A DNA stretch of 14,248 nucleotides, taken from a bacterium. GTDB lineage: Bacteria > UBP14 > UBA6098 > B30-G16. Below are positions 9,101-12,996 of the stretch, in pieces. Location: NCBI GenBank assembly GCA_027007865.1, contig JALTEE010000527.1, forward strand, positions 1 to 14,248. Reading direction: 5' to 3'. A program made the position numbers and the translations under genes. Every line of letters begins with the position of its first letter. Position 1 is the stretch's first letter. A model generated the notes under the pieces. The model saw only the letters and a program-made list of their open reading frames with translations, was not told the origin of the DNA and searched no databases.

Positions 9101-11234
9101 GGATGGCACTGCCGAAGCATCGCCATATTCATCGAACTGGACAGGTGGAACAGTTCATCAAGTTGCTGTTCCTGACACCGTTTCGGGCGCTGCTGGCGAG
9201 AGATTTGTTTTTACAAATTGGTCAGATGGTGAAACCGCTGCAAACAGAGAAATTTTCACATCGTCTGATACAAATCTTGTTGCGAACTATGTTCGTCAGG
9301 TTGCTGCGGGAATTTTTAACTTCGATAATTTTGGTCTACCAGAACCGCCTGTTGGAACATATTGGCTCGCGGGAACAGATACACTTTTTGCATCTGCCGG
9401 TAGCCCAGATGGCGAAAGCCACCGATGGTGCACCGGTTTTGTCGGTGCAGGTTCGCTTCCCGATAGCGCAGTCGATACGATTTCGATAAATTTGTCCGAT
9501 GCTGGCGCAATTTTCTGGCAGTGGGATGGAATGCTTCCGCTATATATTTCATCTCCTTTTGGCGAGCCGTCGCCTGCTGGAACGGTCTGGTGCCAATCGG
9601 GGGAAATCGTCGATGCGACTGTGGAATCTACTATATATATAAGCACCGATTCTCGACATCACTGCATTGGTTGGAACGCGTCTGGTGGAATTTCGCCGAC
9701 TGATGGCGCAACGAATACCGCATCTGTAACAATCAGCGATACTGCATCGCTGTCGTGGCAATGGCTCGACCAATATCAATTGACAATCGGCGCAGTCGGC
9801 GTTGGAGATGGCACTCCAAGTCTGTCTGGCGATGGATGGTTCTTTGCTGACAGCGCTGCGAATATCACCGCTGACGGTGAAGCGATATCGTCGAGCGGAA
9901 CGCATTATTTCTTCGCAAATTGGAGCACAACTCCACCCGGCGGCATTTTCACCGATGAATATTCACCTGCCACGAGCATTACGATGGACAATCCATATTC
10001 GGCAATCGCAAGCTATCAGCGTGGCGCAAGGCTGCTCGTAATAAAATATCCGCTGCATTCGCAGGGCTGGATTTTTGCAAATGGCGGGACATATTCTGGT
10101 GTGGAAAGCCTCGTTGTCTGGCGACAAATTGGCGATACTGCACAAATTGCTGTCTCGACAATAGATACAATCGACACCGATAGCGCATTTATCTTCACTG
10201 GCTGGAACTTTGGCGGGGTGGATACTGCGCGATTACCGATTACATCAGATTTCGATGCAGTAGCGAACTATTCGCTCGCATATAGAGCGCTGCTGACGAA
10301 AATCCCCGCGGAAAATTTTGGCACAATGACCGTGAACGATACGGTTTTCTCTGGCTCTGCTTCCGCCAGATACGATGGATGGTGGATTTTGGGAACATCA
10401 CACGATGTTGCCGCGTCGCAAAGCGACGATATCGCTGGCGATAGACGATGGAATTTCATCGGTTGGAGCGACGGCATAGGTTCGAATGAGCGAACAATTG
10501 TAGCATCCGGCCCGGAAAGTCTTTCAGCACTATACTTAAAACGGTTCGCAATTTCGGTTGCGAAAAATCCTGCGGAAAACTATGGCTCGATTTCTATCGG
10601 CGGAGATGTTTTCTATGCCGATTCTGCGATGAATTGGGCATTCGAGGACAGCATCGTGAATTTAATTGTCAGCGGGCACGATATAGCGCGGTATTGCAGC
10701 CTTTATACATTCATCGATTGGGCGGACGGCCCCACGGATTCTGTAAGAATCATAACTGCCGACACATCTCACTCGCTTACGGCAAACTATACCGCCGATA
10801 CTGTGATGTTAAGCATCAATGTTTCACCGAACAGCTGGAACATTCCCGATACTATGTGGCTTGATGAGACATATACGATGTCTTCTGGCGAGGAAATTGT
10901 TATCACAAATAATTCCACGATGCCTGTTCAATTCGGTCTTCAAATGGCGGATTGCGATGGGCTTTCGAGCGGATATGTTTCAGGTCAGGACAAATTTATT
11001 CTTCGTGCGCAGTTCAACGATGGTTCTTTTCCTGTGGCATTTTCACCGTCCCGCGATTTTGTGAAGGGGACATTACTTTGGGCATCGGGAGATATTTTTG
11101 GCAGCGGTGGCGAAAACATTTCGCCGAGCGATACTGAAAATATGTGGTTACAATTTGTTTCGCCAACGGGACTTTCGAGCGACGGCAGTTATATATTTAC
11201 AATGACTCTTTGGGCAAGAATTCGCCTGCCATAA
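60..11234 (+). CDS. Giant secreted modular repeat protein with cohesin-like domains
   Basis: This 3724-residue exported protein is probably a cell-surface adhesin, scaffold or layer component; no catalytic domain is recognisable. The order is signal peptide (residues 1-19), DNRLRE-like domain (about 28-226), and from about 229 to 3580 an array of about 33 tryptophan-centred beta-repeats (InlB-B/PEGA-like) interrupted by six cohesin-like domains near residues 468-600, 835-958, 1199-1322, 1552-1676, 2135-2261 and 2872-2997. A beta-rich C-terminal domain spans about 3582-3724. The start is taken as ATG at 60 because it opens directly into the signal peptide; an in-frame TTG at 45 lies in the leader. 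The only Shine-Dalgarno candidate is a G7 run at 47-53. The protein is rich in Asp, Ser, Thr and Gly, with only about 50 lysines by eye, so it should be acidic. No frameshift or stop breaks the 11 kb frame. A terminator follows at 11265. The domain family names are inferred from sequence patterns; a surface location is well supported, a specific function is not. Confidence 0.9.
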   Translation: MKKYIIFFSFIFLFSRIFASGNGSHEIIIPAEISLVSDSMSGDWGRCLYATHTPCANTVVLGASATTNWQIAQRRDCSGLAGSMVQHLVVLQFNTTGIPDSAIIEQAVLGLNVDSIRTNNGMANLHIQSRDMLDASGAPSTYGTDLQVYNDATEGNSYFTGETVDSGNVEIYLNAQGKTDLTNLLSDNWFALALLLDEALAATDTCKIYLKTPEVQQYLKVTYQLPARVTVQTSFDGGNVIIDDTLNTASPYITTWISDDAHTIEVDSVQTPGIGVRYEYRYWSDGGARYHTVYGRDTAQVFTAVFDTFFQVQVNSPYGTATGGGWYSPGTNVNITVVPETVFNADTTIRHIFGGWNGTGSGSYTGTNSSATISVNEFIVEDAIWDTSYYLTINESGVPDTTPYMSGEGWHPADVWVSIFAQDSIFHGGVWYHFDHWTGGTFGDSTSNSDSVYLDYPITITAIYSPDEEIKVFPPESTIVNRGDVIMLPAILTAVVDIDVDSFRFDLVYDTTQLDFDTVENYLIPWSELDYSRIDDTIRVFVNQPAPTSITPPETLFFYKFIIKSDAPYDCTPLDMMNFLYDLSDAGTQPGTVCVRPETVAVVITNDFAAGTVWVDSSPYDAPYSQDWLGGVSHIIAAESLYAPSAGVELRFNSWSDGGTREHSIAPISDSTFTAVYDSFFYLNIISDYGTPSGAGWYLEHTEAMFSVAPETVFEASLLTRHIFDGWEGDYAGTDNPASLWLSAPATETALWHTEHYLALTDSGCGSATPTLTGEGWHNESDTITITADSIAIDGADTFYFVQWLGGDVADQFDYSTTAYIASFDTIIALYGNAPFFVRVFPPESTFAADAPFNMPILIDAPVPLSVSQIYVEVSFDPAALTALAALEASVGWDSISYSILSDRVSVRCYGNLTVSPGDSLFYVRFSPNDLPKTSVHTDNPGDDISAAEIDTGIVFVGVPVTVQILGSDAGLTARIDGFNQLLPYTFEANAWDTIALDCDSVQFVDGSEYTFQRWSDSTISVRARTLVPEGDSTITAIFDMMCSISIITGHCTGDSVSYFSCGSTIDFCVCADSVNEGESYYLFTGWNGTGSGAYTGSDTCVLSFTLSGNIVEEAQWEAHHHLSTAFSGCGSATPTITGDGWYIEGTDAAISATDSVDDGGTWYYFQYWNGPAADRFAASTAVTMDAPYLLTAIYGSSAISEVIDIPDTIFAAPGCYFFIPIIFYGSASIADADVKITYPFYLCGIVDIFSPFDDASFDDHPVDNYAVLYGSGVPVAFSDGDTIFKLLCVARDTISSAAIAIDSLGGDVSSSAGGSSILVVGNSVHLSFLTCADCTLIVNGASYIDSFSAYVPKGTFITVEAPQFQGGISSRKIFDMWSSGAARVNSFIASSDLSDTASYYLQYYVDVNSNYGTANGSNWYNEGDSATISVLPSSIGGDTVRYQFQSWLGEGDGAYLGIDNPSSFSVIGSVTETAQWTRQYLIELQSEGISAPLYGNGFYNEGEWAAISAPVQFDNMYFHHWSGGTFTDSTVHNTQLFVNGHILATAHYVSDFIAPVDDEIVLGGTKCIPVLYHGSGISAQNAQLNIQIPSDILDFINADSCGLFTIGWDTTRVGALIELNAALTSASPLALNEGDTLFCICIGSIDSGNAELSVISTDGDFDGVAGGVATIVSAGTRNVQINGVDGETIYWDGMERAAPFDTLAVFGSTHRIAVPESIVVSGEKFIFDRWQHSGTREQTVLIISDTTFTAIFDTSYFVRVTTAYGEGDGEGWYSNRDSAVVSVAAETLVNDGIRRIFGGWNGTSSSSENPFTFAVVRSETLNALWSTQNYLDIVSDFDAVWGEGFQDEWIVAFAGVTPETLDLSDNIRAIFIGWSGDTTTSANPVGILMNTPKRIVANWKMQYKISIFSERGTASGAGWYDEGDTAIITIEPALIDSTAEIRWHFKNWIGLDTTISDTSFALIVDDAESLSALWEKEYWLDVNDGGHGAATPSGWYPEGDEAIITIDPDTEYIADSIRWAFAGWSGTGEGSYSGESDSAAVYIFEPITETASWKRQFYLAINDSGDASAAPVLEGEGYHSAHDTVPICAQDIVYDGVVRYRFVRWSGGAISDSTQNCTSTILDTAKTFTAHYAAFEVSPEDKITGAVDETLHIPIILYNDALTDIWTAQFALFYPTGLLTYLSVERNPDGIDWSSLSGTPQGDSIVIFASISSVYITPPETLMFVNFIVNGSGAGDMWCAHLSYCLEDAYGGVSGVFVGNPIPVVIQSDAPGTSFVIVDGLWSESPYSTAWFAGEPHNIAVQPSIVISSDEMLTFDNWSDGGERSHTVSISAPDTFTAHFGALYHLTLQTSHSSGFGGNWYPAGDSALFGIGETFVQDGSSRFHFAGWNGTGSGAYTGSEPYAAAVMSEPIDETAQWNAKYFVSLSTPRGVATDEGWYSDGDSAIAKCTPAVIESTQTVRFSFNRWTGTMFSYSNPFKFAVNAPVSLTAQWNIEFYMEVTSEYGTASGGGWYDNGSNAHITISPTVIDSSGIVMLQFAGWTGTIDTSAAEFDMNVSSPGTLTANWSRFVKISAEGVLGTVSGAGFYETGDTALLTVSPETVYVDGARHIFIGWFLSGDTITANPLSIAVGDRPINIVVIWRSEYLLTVDSPYGSVFGGRWFSSGDAAQFGVEPDSIEILPDEAYRKLVRWNGIGSGSYSGAGNPAAAAMNEPIVETALWSRFFKIDVLSDYGAVYGDGYYAEDDTAIFSVSPETVDVAGNRYIFAGWTGDIATLENPASILVDTSLTATVFWDTLHFVDVSYTGCGFAVPAISGNGYYQNDSTATISAQAIVFDGAQRYHFSRWAGTIDTVENPFTFAVLSSESLAAIYSPYEVSPYDTITGNADDTIAIPIILYDTGTVDLDTVEVRVCFDNSVLDYVNLSNSAIVWDELTGTDFGSCVKIFARILAKLTVVPPETLFFINLRVLPSPTQCEIFCDSLAYDISGAETMPAKFVPTLAFSINISTSCACLLYVDGTAEASPYSSNWTGGTVHQVAVPDTVSGAAGERFVFTNWSDGETAANREIFTSSDTNLVANYVRQVAAGIFNFDNFGLPEPPVGTYWLAGTDTLFASAGSPDGESHRWCTGFVGAGSLPDSAVDTISINLSDAGAIFWQWDGMLPLYISSPFGEPSPAGTVWCQSGEIVDATVESTIYISTDSRHHCIGWNASGGISPTDGATNTASVTISDTASLSWQWLDQYQLTIGAVGVGDGTPSLSGDGWFFADSAANITADGEAISSSGTHYFFANWSTTPPGGIFTDEYSPATSITMDNPYSAIASYQRGARLLVIKYPLHSQGWIFANGGTYSGVESLVVWRQIGDTAQIAVSTIDTIDTDSAFIFTGWNFGGVDTARLPITSDFDAVANYSLAYRALLTKIPAENFGTMTVNDTVFSGSASARYDGWWILGTSHDVAASQSDDIAGDRRWNFIGWSDGIGSNERTIVASGPESLSALYLKRFAISVAKNPAENYGSISIGGDVFYADSAMNWAFEDSIVNLIVSGHDIARYCSLYTFIDWADGPTDSVRIITADTSHSLTANYTADTVMLSINVSPNSWNIPDTMWLDETYTMSSGEEIVITNNSTMPVQFGLQMADCDGLSSGYVSGQDKFILRAQFNDGSFPVAFSPSRDFVKGTLLWASGDIFGSGGENISPSDTENMWLQFVSPTGLSSDGSYIFTMTLWARIRLP
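141..740 (+). other. DNRLRE-like N-terminal beta-sandwich domain
   Basis: Residues about 28-226 contain the pattern LQFNTTGIPDSAIIEQAVLG, followed by paired beta-strands, a segment with DLTNLLSDNW, and a closing YLKVTYQ strand. This matches the layout I know from DNRLRE-type domains of exported proteins (a FD-x-S-x-IP-x-x-A-x-I-x-x-A-x-L start and a P-x-L-x-V-x-Y end). The domain occurs once, before the repeats begin, and may be a binding or capping head. The assignment is from pattern memory, not a profile search. Confidence 0.5.
1461..1856 (+). repeat. Cohesin-like domain 1
   Basis: About 132 residues starting VFPPESTIVNRGDVIMLP, with the cohesin-type strand FRFDLVYDTTQLDFDTVE and the late strand TPPETLFFYKFIIK. 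Cohesins usually run about 140 residues and show this order (GD near the start, Y-D-x-x-x-L in the middle, L-F-x-x-x-F late). This is the clearest of the six copies. Such domains bind dockerins in cellulosomes but are also widespread in non-cellulolytic bacteria with unknown partners. Confidence 0.6.
2562..2933 (+). repeat. Cohesin-like domain 2
   Basis: Begins VRVFPPEST, carries the strand YVEVSFDPAALTAL in the Y-D-x-x-x-L position, and has SPGDSLFYVRFSP as its late strand. It belongs to the GD-S/T-L-F subtype with copies 3 and 4, and is more divergent than copy 1. Confidence 0.5.
3654..4022 (+). repeat. Cohesin-like domain 3 (divergent)
   Basis: Begins IDIPDTIFAAPGCYFFIPII, has a weak central strand ADVKITYPFYL, and the late strand SDGDTIFKLLCVA. 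Position between repeat blocks and the late GD-T-I-F strand support it; on its own it would be hard to recognise. Confidence 0.4.
4713..5087 (+). repeat. Cohesin-like domain 4 (divergent)
   Basis: Begins with APVDDEIVLGGTKCIPVLY, followed by the strand AQLNIQIPSDILDFINADS and the late strand NEGDTLFCICIGS. It has the same spacing and end pattern as copies 2 and 3, and contains four cysteines. Confidence 0.45.
6463..6842 (+). repeat. Cohesin-like domain 5
   Basis: Begins FEVSPEDKITGAVDETLHIP, has AQFALFYPTGLLTYLSVE as the central strand, and TPPETLMFVNFIV as the late strand. It groups with copies 1 and 6 by the PPETL motif. Confidence 0.55.
8673..9050 (+). repeat. Cohesin-like domain 6
   Basis: Begins YEVSPYDTITGNADDTIAIP, has VEVRVCFDNSVLDYVNLS as the central strand and VPPETLFFINLRV as the late strand. 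Its start is closely similar to copy 5 (EVSP-x-D-x-ITG-x-x-D-x-T/L-x-IPIILY), suggesting these two are the most recent pair. Confidence 0.55.
10023..10803 (+). repeat. Three C-proximal repeats of a distinct subtype
   Basis: Three units near residues 3322-3581 differ from the main array. They share a start of the type K-x-P-x-x-x-x-G (KYPLHSQG, KIPAENFG, KNPAENYG), then a short beta-hairpin, a Trp-containing strand and a W-x-D-G or W-x-F-G-G core ending in A-x-Y. The last two are clearly paralogous (PAEN-x-G, then DIA, then FI-x-W-x-DG). They may form a rigid stalk base before the C-terminal domain. Confidence 0.6.
10802..11231 (+). other. C-terminal beta domain of the giant protein
   Basis: The last 143 or so residues start INVSPNSWNIPDTMWL and continue EIVITNNSTMPVQFGLQM, then FILRAQFND, and end with a Trp-rich strand (ENMWLQFVSP) and FTMTLWARIRLP. 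This recalls an Ig-like tail with an x-VTN-x-S-x-x-P-x-x-F strand and an F-x-L-x-A-x-F strand, which I have seen at the ends of large surface proteins of uncultured bacteria. There is no membrane helix, LPXTG motif or basic tail after it. The anchoring mechanism cannot be read from the sequence. Confidence 0.45.
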
Positions 11235-11264
11235 GTAAATTCCTGAAAAACACTGAATGAAGCA

Positions 11265-11293
11265 CGGAACGAGGGAACTCGTCCCGCTTTTTT
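11265..11293 (+). terminator. Intrinsic terminator of the giant gene
   Basis: A nine-position stem pairs 11265-11273 (CGGAACGAG) with 11278-11286 (CTCGTCCCG), with one A-C mismatch and a GGAA tetraloop of the GNRA type. A C and six Ts (11288-11293) follow. It lies 30 bases after the stop codon and should insulate the dcw cluster from the giant gene. Confidence 0.85.
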
Positions 11294-11304
11294 AAAAATT
11301 CGAA

Positions 11305-11339
11305 TGCGCTATTCCCATTAAAATCACAATGATAGCGCA
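11305..11339 (+). other. Second hairpin in the spacer
   Basis: TGCGCTAT (11305-11312) pairs perfectly with ATAGCGCA (11332-11339). Inside it CATT (11316-11319) pairs with AATG (11328-11331), leaving a three-base bulge on one side and an eight-base loop. No T-run follows on the + strand. On the - strand only a short T5 lies six bases beyond, so it could at most be a weak back-up terminator. Its role is unknown. Confidence 0.55.
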
Positions 11340-11399
11340 ATAATCTTTAAAACGATTTAATCCTCTTCTTCGATACTCCTTGAAATATAGATTACAACA

Positions 11400-11422
11400 T
11401 ATTGTGATACAATAAGATACAA
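11400..11422 (+). promoter_or_regulatory. Short palindrome and 10-bp direct repeat, possible operator
   Basis: TATTGT-GAT-ACAATA (11400-11414) is a perfect six-base inverted repeat around three bases. It overlaps a direct repeat of GATACAA at 11406 and 11416, spaced by exactly 10 bases. It lies about 40 bases upstream of the first promoter of mraZ. AT-rich DNA makes chance occurrence fairly likely. Confidence 0.25.
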
Positions 11423-11461
11423 ATGTGAGAAAATTATTTTTTAAAAAAATGAAATTAATCC

Positions 11462-11489
11462 TTGACAATTTCATTTCTATCAATAAGAT
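11462..11489 (+). promoter_or_regulatory. Promoter P1 of the mraZ cluster
   Basis: A perfect TTGACA at 11462-11467 is followed after 16 bases by TAAGAT at 11484-11489 (four of six matches to TATAAT). The stretch 11429-11459 just upstream has T and A runs and could act as an UP element. Transcription would start near 11496-11498, on the first TGG box. Confidence 0.65.
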
Positions 11490-11493
11490 ATTC

Positions 11494-11533
11494 AGTGGAG
11501 GCAGGTGGATAATAATGGGGAAAAGTGGCAACC
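11494..11533 (+). promoter_or_regulatory. MraZ operator: four TGG boxes at 10-bp spacing
   Basis: TGG occurs at 11496, 11506, 11516 and 11526, giving boxes TGGAG, TGGAT, TGGGG and TGGCA, each separated by five bases. In E. coli, MraZ binds TGGGN direct repeats separated by five bases in front of its own gene, and in mollicutes it binds AAAGTG-type boxes with a 10-bp period. The exact register, the position just upstream of mraZ and the overlap with the P1 start site and the P2 -35 region support an autoregulatory site. Only one box has the full TGGG. Confidence 0.75.
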
Positions 11534-11554
11534 TATTGAAAATCATAGTATAAT
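11526..11554 (+). promoter_or_regulatory. Possible second promoter P2 of mraZ
   Basis: A perfect TATAAT at 11549-11554 lies 17 bases after TGGCAA (11526-11531), a poor -35 with three of six matches that coincides with the fourth MraZ box. Transcription would start near 11561, giving a leader of about 26 bases. The weak -35 makes this less certain than P1. Confidence 0.4.
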
Positions 11555-11586
11555 AAGCGTTTTCTCATAAGAATTCGAGGATTATA

Positions 11587-12087
11587 ATGTTTCTGGGACG
11601 ATACATACATAAGGTAGATTCCAAAGGAAGACTCGCTCTGCCAATTAGAATGAGAGAAGCGGGTAAAGGTATCAACTACTCTGAATTTATAATCACAAAA
11701 GGAATCGGCGGTTGCATAGCCCTTTTCCCTGTGGACAAGTTTGAAAATTTCCTCGAAGGATTTAACCCGGAAGAATTATCTCCCGAACAGGGACTGAATT
11801 TTTATCGAGAGGTGGCATCTTGGGCGCACAATGTATCTGTCGATGGACAGGGAAGGATAAATCTTCCACAATTGCTAATTGAGAATGTCGGTCTCGACGA
11901 GGAAGTGCTCGTGCTTGGTGTGGTCGATTGGATTGAGATATGGGACCCCGTCAAATACAACGAGCACATCGAAAAAAGCAATACGAAATATGACGAAGGC
12001 GCAATGGAATTTTTCAGCTCTTTGATTCGTGGCAAAAGAAAGAATAAACAATCGGAACAAGAGCCATCAGAGCGTTCTGGTGAATGA
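11587..12087 (+). CDS. mraZ: MraZ, DNA-binding regulator of the dcw cluster
   Basis: MraZ is a ring-forming SpoVT/AbrB-fold transcription factor that binds repeats upstream of its own operon and controls division and cell wall genes. The protein has 166 residues, slightly longer than the usual 140-155. Both AbrB-like halves are intact: D11-S-K-G-R-L-A-L-P19 with R21 and R23, and D86-G-Q-G-R-I-N-L-P94. The start fits MFLGRY, a typical MraZ opening, and GAGG at 11577-11580 gives a Shine-Dalgarno six bases before the ATG. The extra length is a polar C-terminal tail rich in Lys, Glu and Ser whose DNA also encodes the start of rsmH. It is the first gene of the cluster and lies 54 bases after the proposed MraZ boxes. 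Confidence 0.97.
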   Translation: MFLGRYIHKVDSKGRLALPIRMREAGKGINYSEFIITKGIGGCIALFPVDKFENFLEGFNPEELSPEQGLNFYREVASWAHNVSVDGQGRINLPQLLIENVGLDEEVLVLGVVDWIEIWDPVKYNEHIEKSNTKYDEGAMEFFSSLIRGKRKNKQSEQEPSERSGE

Positions 12088-12979
12088 GGTTTTGCAATAC
12101 CTCATAGCAGACGAAGATGGCATTTATGTGGACGGCACGCTCGGCGATGGTGGACACAGCGCTGCGATATTAAAAAAATTTGAAAATTCAAAAGTAATCG
12201 GAATAGATGAAGATGCGGATGCGCTGAAAATTGCATCCAAAAATCTTTCGCTCTTTGGAAATCGTATTACCCTGATTCAGGGGAATTTTGCAGACCTAGA
12301 AAGCCTCGTACGGGAAGAGGCTCGCTATAATTATGTGGATGGCGTCCTTTTGGATATTGGTTTGCGTCAAGAGGTTGTGGATGACCCCGACAGAGGATTT
12401 TCGTTCAGGCACGACGGTCCTCTGGATATGCGGTTTAATAAGCACTCCCAACTAACCGCCTACATTGTGGTCAACCGATACCCACAGAAACGCCTCGCAG
12501 AGATTTTACGAAGATACGGCGATGTTTCACAATCCCGATACATTGCTAATCGGATAGTTTTTGCAAGGATAAAGTCGCCCATTGCGACCACCAATCAACT
12601 GACGCAAATTATTAAAAGTCTCTTCCCGTCGAGTGCCACAAAAAATGTCCTGCAAAAAGTATTTCAAGCGATACGAATCGAAGTCAATGACGAATTTAAT
12701 GCGCTCGAATCGGCGCTCAAACAATCGCTCGAAATACTGAACCCAGGCGGAAAAATCGCTGTGATTTCATATCACTCCGGTGAGGACAGAATTGTGAAGA
12801 AATTTTTCGCAACCGAGTCGAAAGATTGTATTTGTCCGCCGGAACTGCCTGTCTGCCGATGTGGACATAAAAAATCGCTGAAGATAATCACGAAAAAGCC
12901 TATTATTCCGAGTGCAGACGAGGTTAAAAATAATCGCAGCGCTAGGTCGGCAAAATTGAGAGTTGCCCAAAAAATTTGA
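12029..12979 (+). CDS. rsmH: RsmH, 16S rRNA C1402 N4-methyltransferase
   Basis: RsmH (MraW) uses S-adenosylmethionine to methylate N4 of C1402 in the 16S rRNA decoding site. The 316 residues show the N-terminal SHQSVLVNEVL, the SAM loop DGTLGDGGHS (35-44), GIDEDADA (58-65), LLDIG (107-111), DRGFSFRHDGPLDMR (from 121), VFQAIRIEVNDE, the catalytic-region motif ISYHSGEDRIVK, and the Cys-rich tail CICPPELPVCRCG ending SARSAKLRVAQK. GTG at 12029 is the only start before His13, since the frame has a stop at 12023. It overlaps mraZ by 59 bases and has no clear Shine-Dalgarno, so translational coupling is likely. The usual VSSxQ after LLD-x-G is replaced by LRQEV (112-116), and SFHSLEDR reads SYHSGEDR. 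The family is certain; full activity is inferred. Confidence 0.96.
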   Translation: MAKERINNRNKSHQSVLVNEVLQYLIADEDGIYVDGTLGDGGHSAAILKKFENSKVIGIDEDADALKIASKNLSLFGNRITLIQGNFADLESLVREEARYNYVDGVLLDIGLRQEVVDDPDRGFSFRHDGPLDMRFNKHSQLTAYIVVNRYPQKRLAEILRRYGDVSQSRYIANRIVFARIKSPIATTNQLTQIIKSLFPSSATKNVLQKVFQAIRIEVNDEFNALESALKQSLEILNPGGKIAVISYHSGEDRIVKKFFATESKDCICPPELPVCRCGHKKSLKIITKKPIIPSADEVKNNRSARSAKLRVAQKI

Positions 12980-12996
12980 TATGAAAAAGGAACGAT

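Larger units (their letters stand above)
744..10803 (+). repeat. Array of about 33 InlB-B/PEGA-like protein repeats in seven blocks
   Basis: Blocks lie at about 744-1460, 1857-2561, 2934-3653, 4026-4712, 5088-6462, 6849-8672 and 9054-10803, with 3, 3, 3, 3, 6, 8 and 7 units by eye. Each unit is about 70-100 residues with a conserved core of the form F-x-x-W-x-G or F-x-x-WSDGG, followed by a strand ending in TA-x-(F/Y/W). A typical unit opens YG-x-A-x-G-x-GWY-x-x-G-D and continues as VSPETV, then (R/Y)-x-IF-x-GWNGTGSG. The first unit of most blocks is PEGA-like (VDG-x-x-x-x-SPYS-x-x-W-x-GG-x-x-H-x-IAV). Such repeats occur in bacterial surface proteins as beta-grasp-like stalk modules. Blocks are separated by cohesin-like domains except at the C-terminal end. 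Confidence 0.8.

Noticed and set aside
744..10803. Repeats considered as a CRISPR array or insertion sequences
   Set aside because: The repeats are in-frame protein repeats with diverged DNA and no fixed short direct repeat with unique spacers, and there is no transposase or terminal inverted repeat.
10802..11231. Type IX secretion C-terminal sorting domain
   Set aside because: The usual ending with a short Gly-containing motif followed by a K-rich or V-x-V-x-K tail is not present, and the domain is longer than the usual 70-90 residues.
11292..11546. Antisense 84-codon open frame in the spacer before mraZ
   Set aside because: It covers the promoters, the MraZ boxes and the AT-rich upstream element, and its product is a low-complexity Ile/Phe/Leu/Asn-rich string typical of translated AT-rich DNA.
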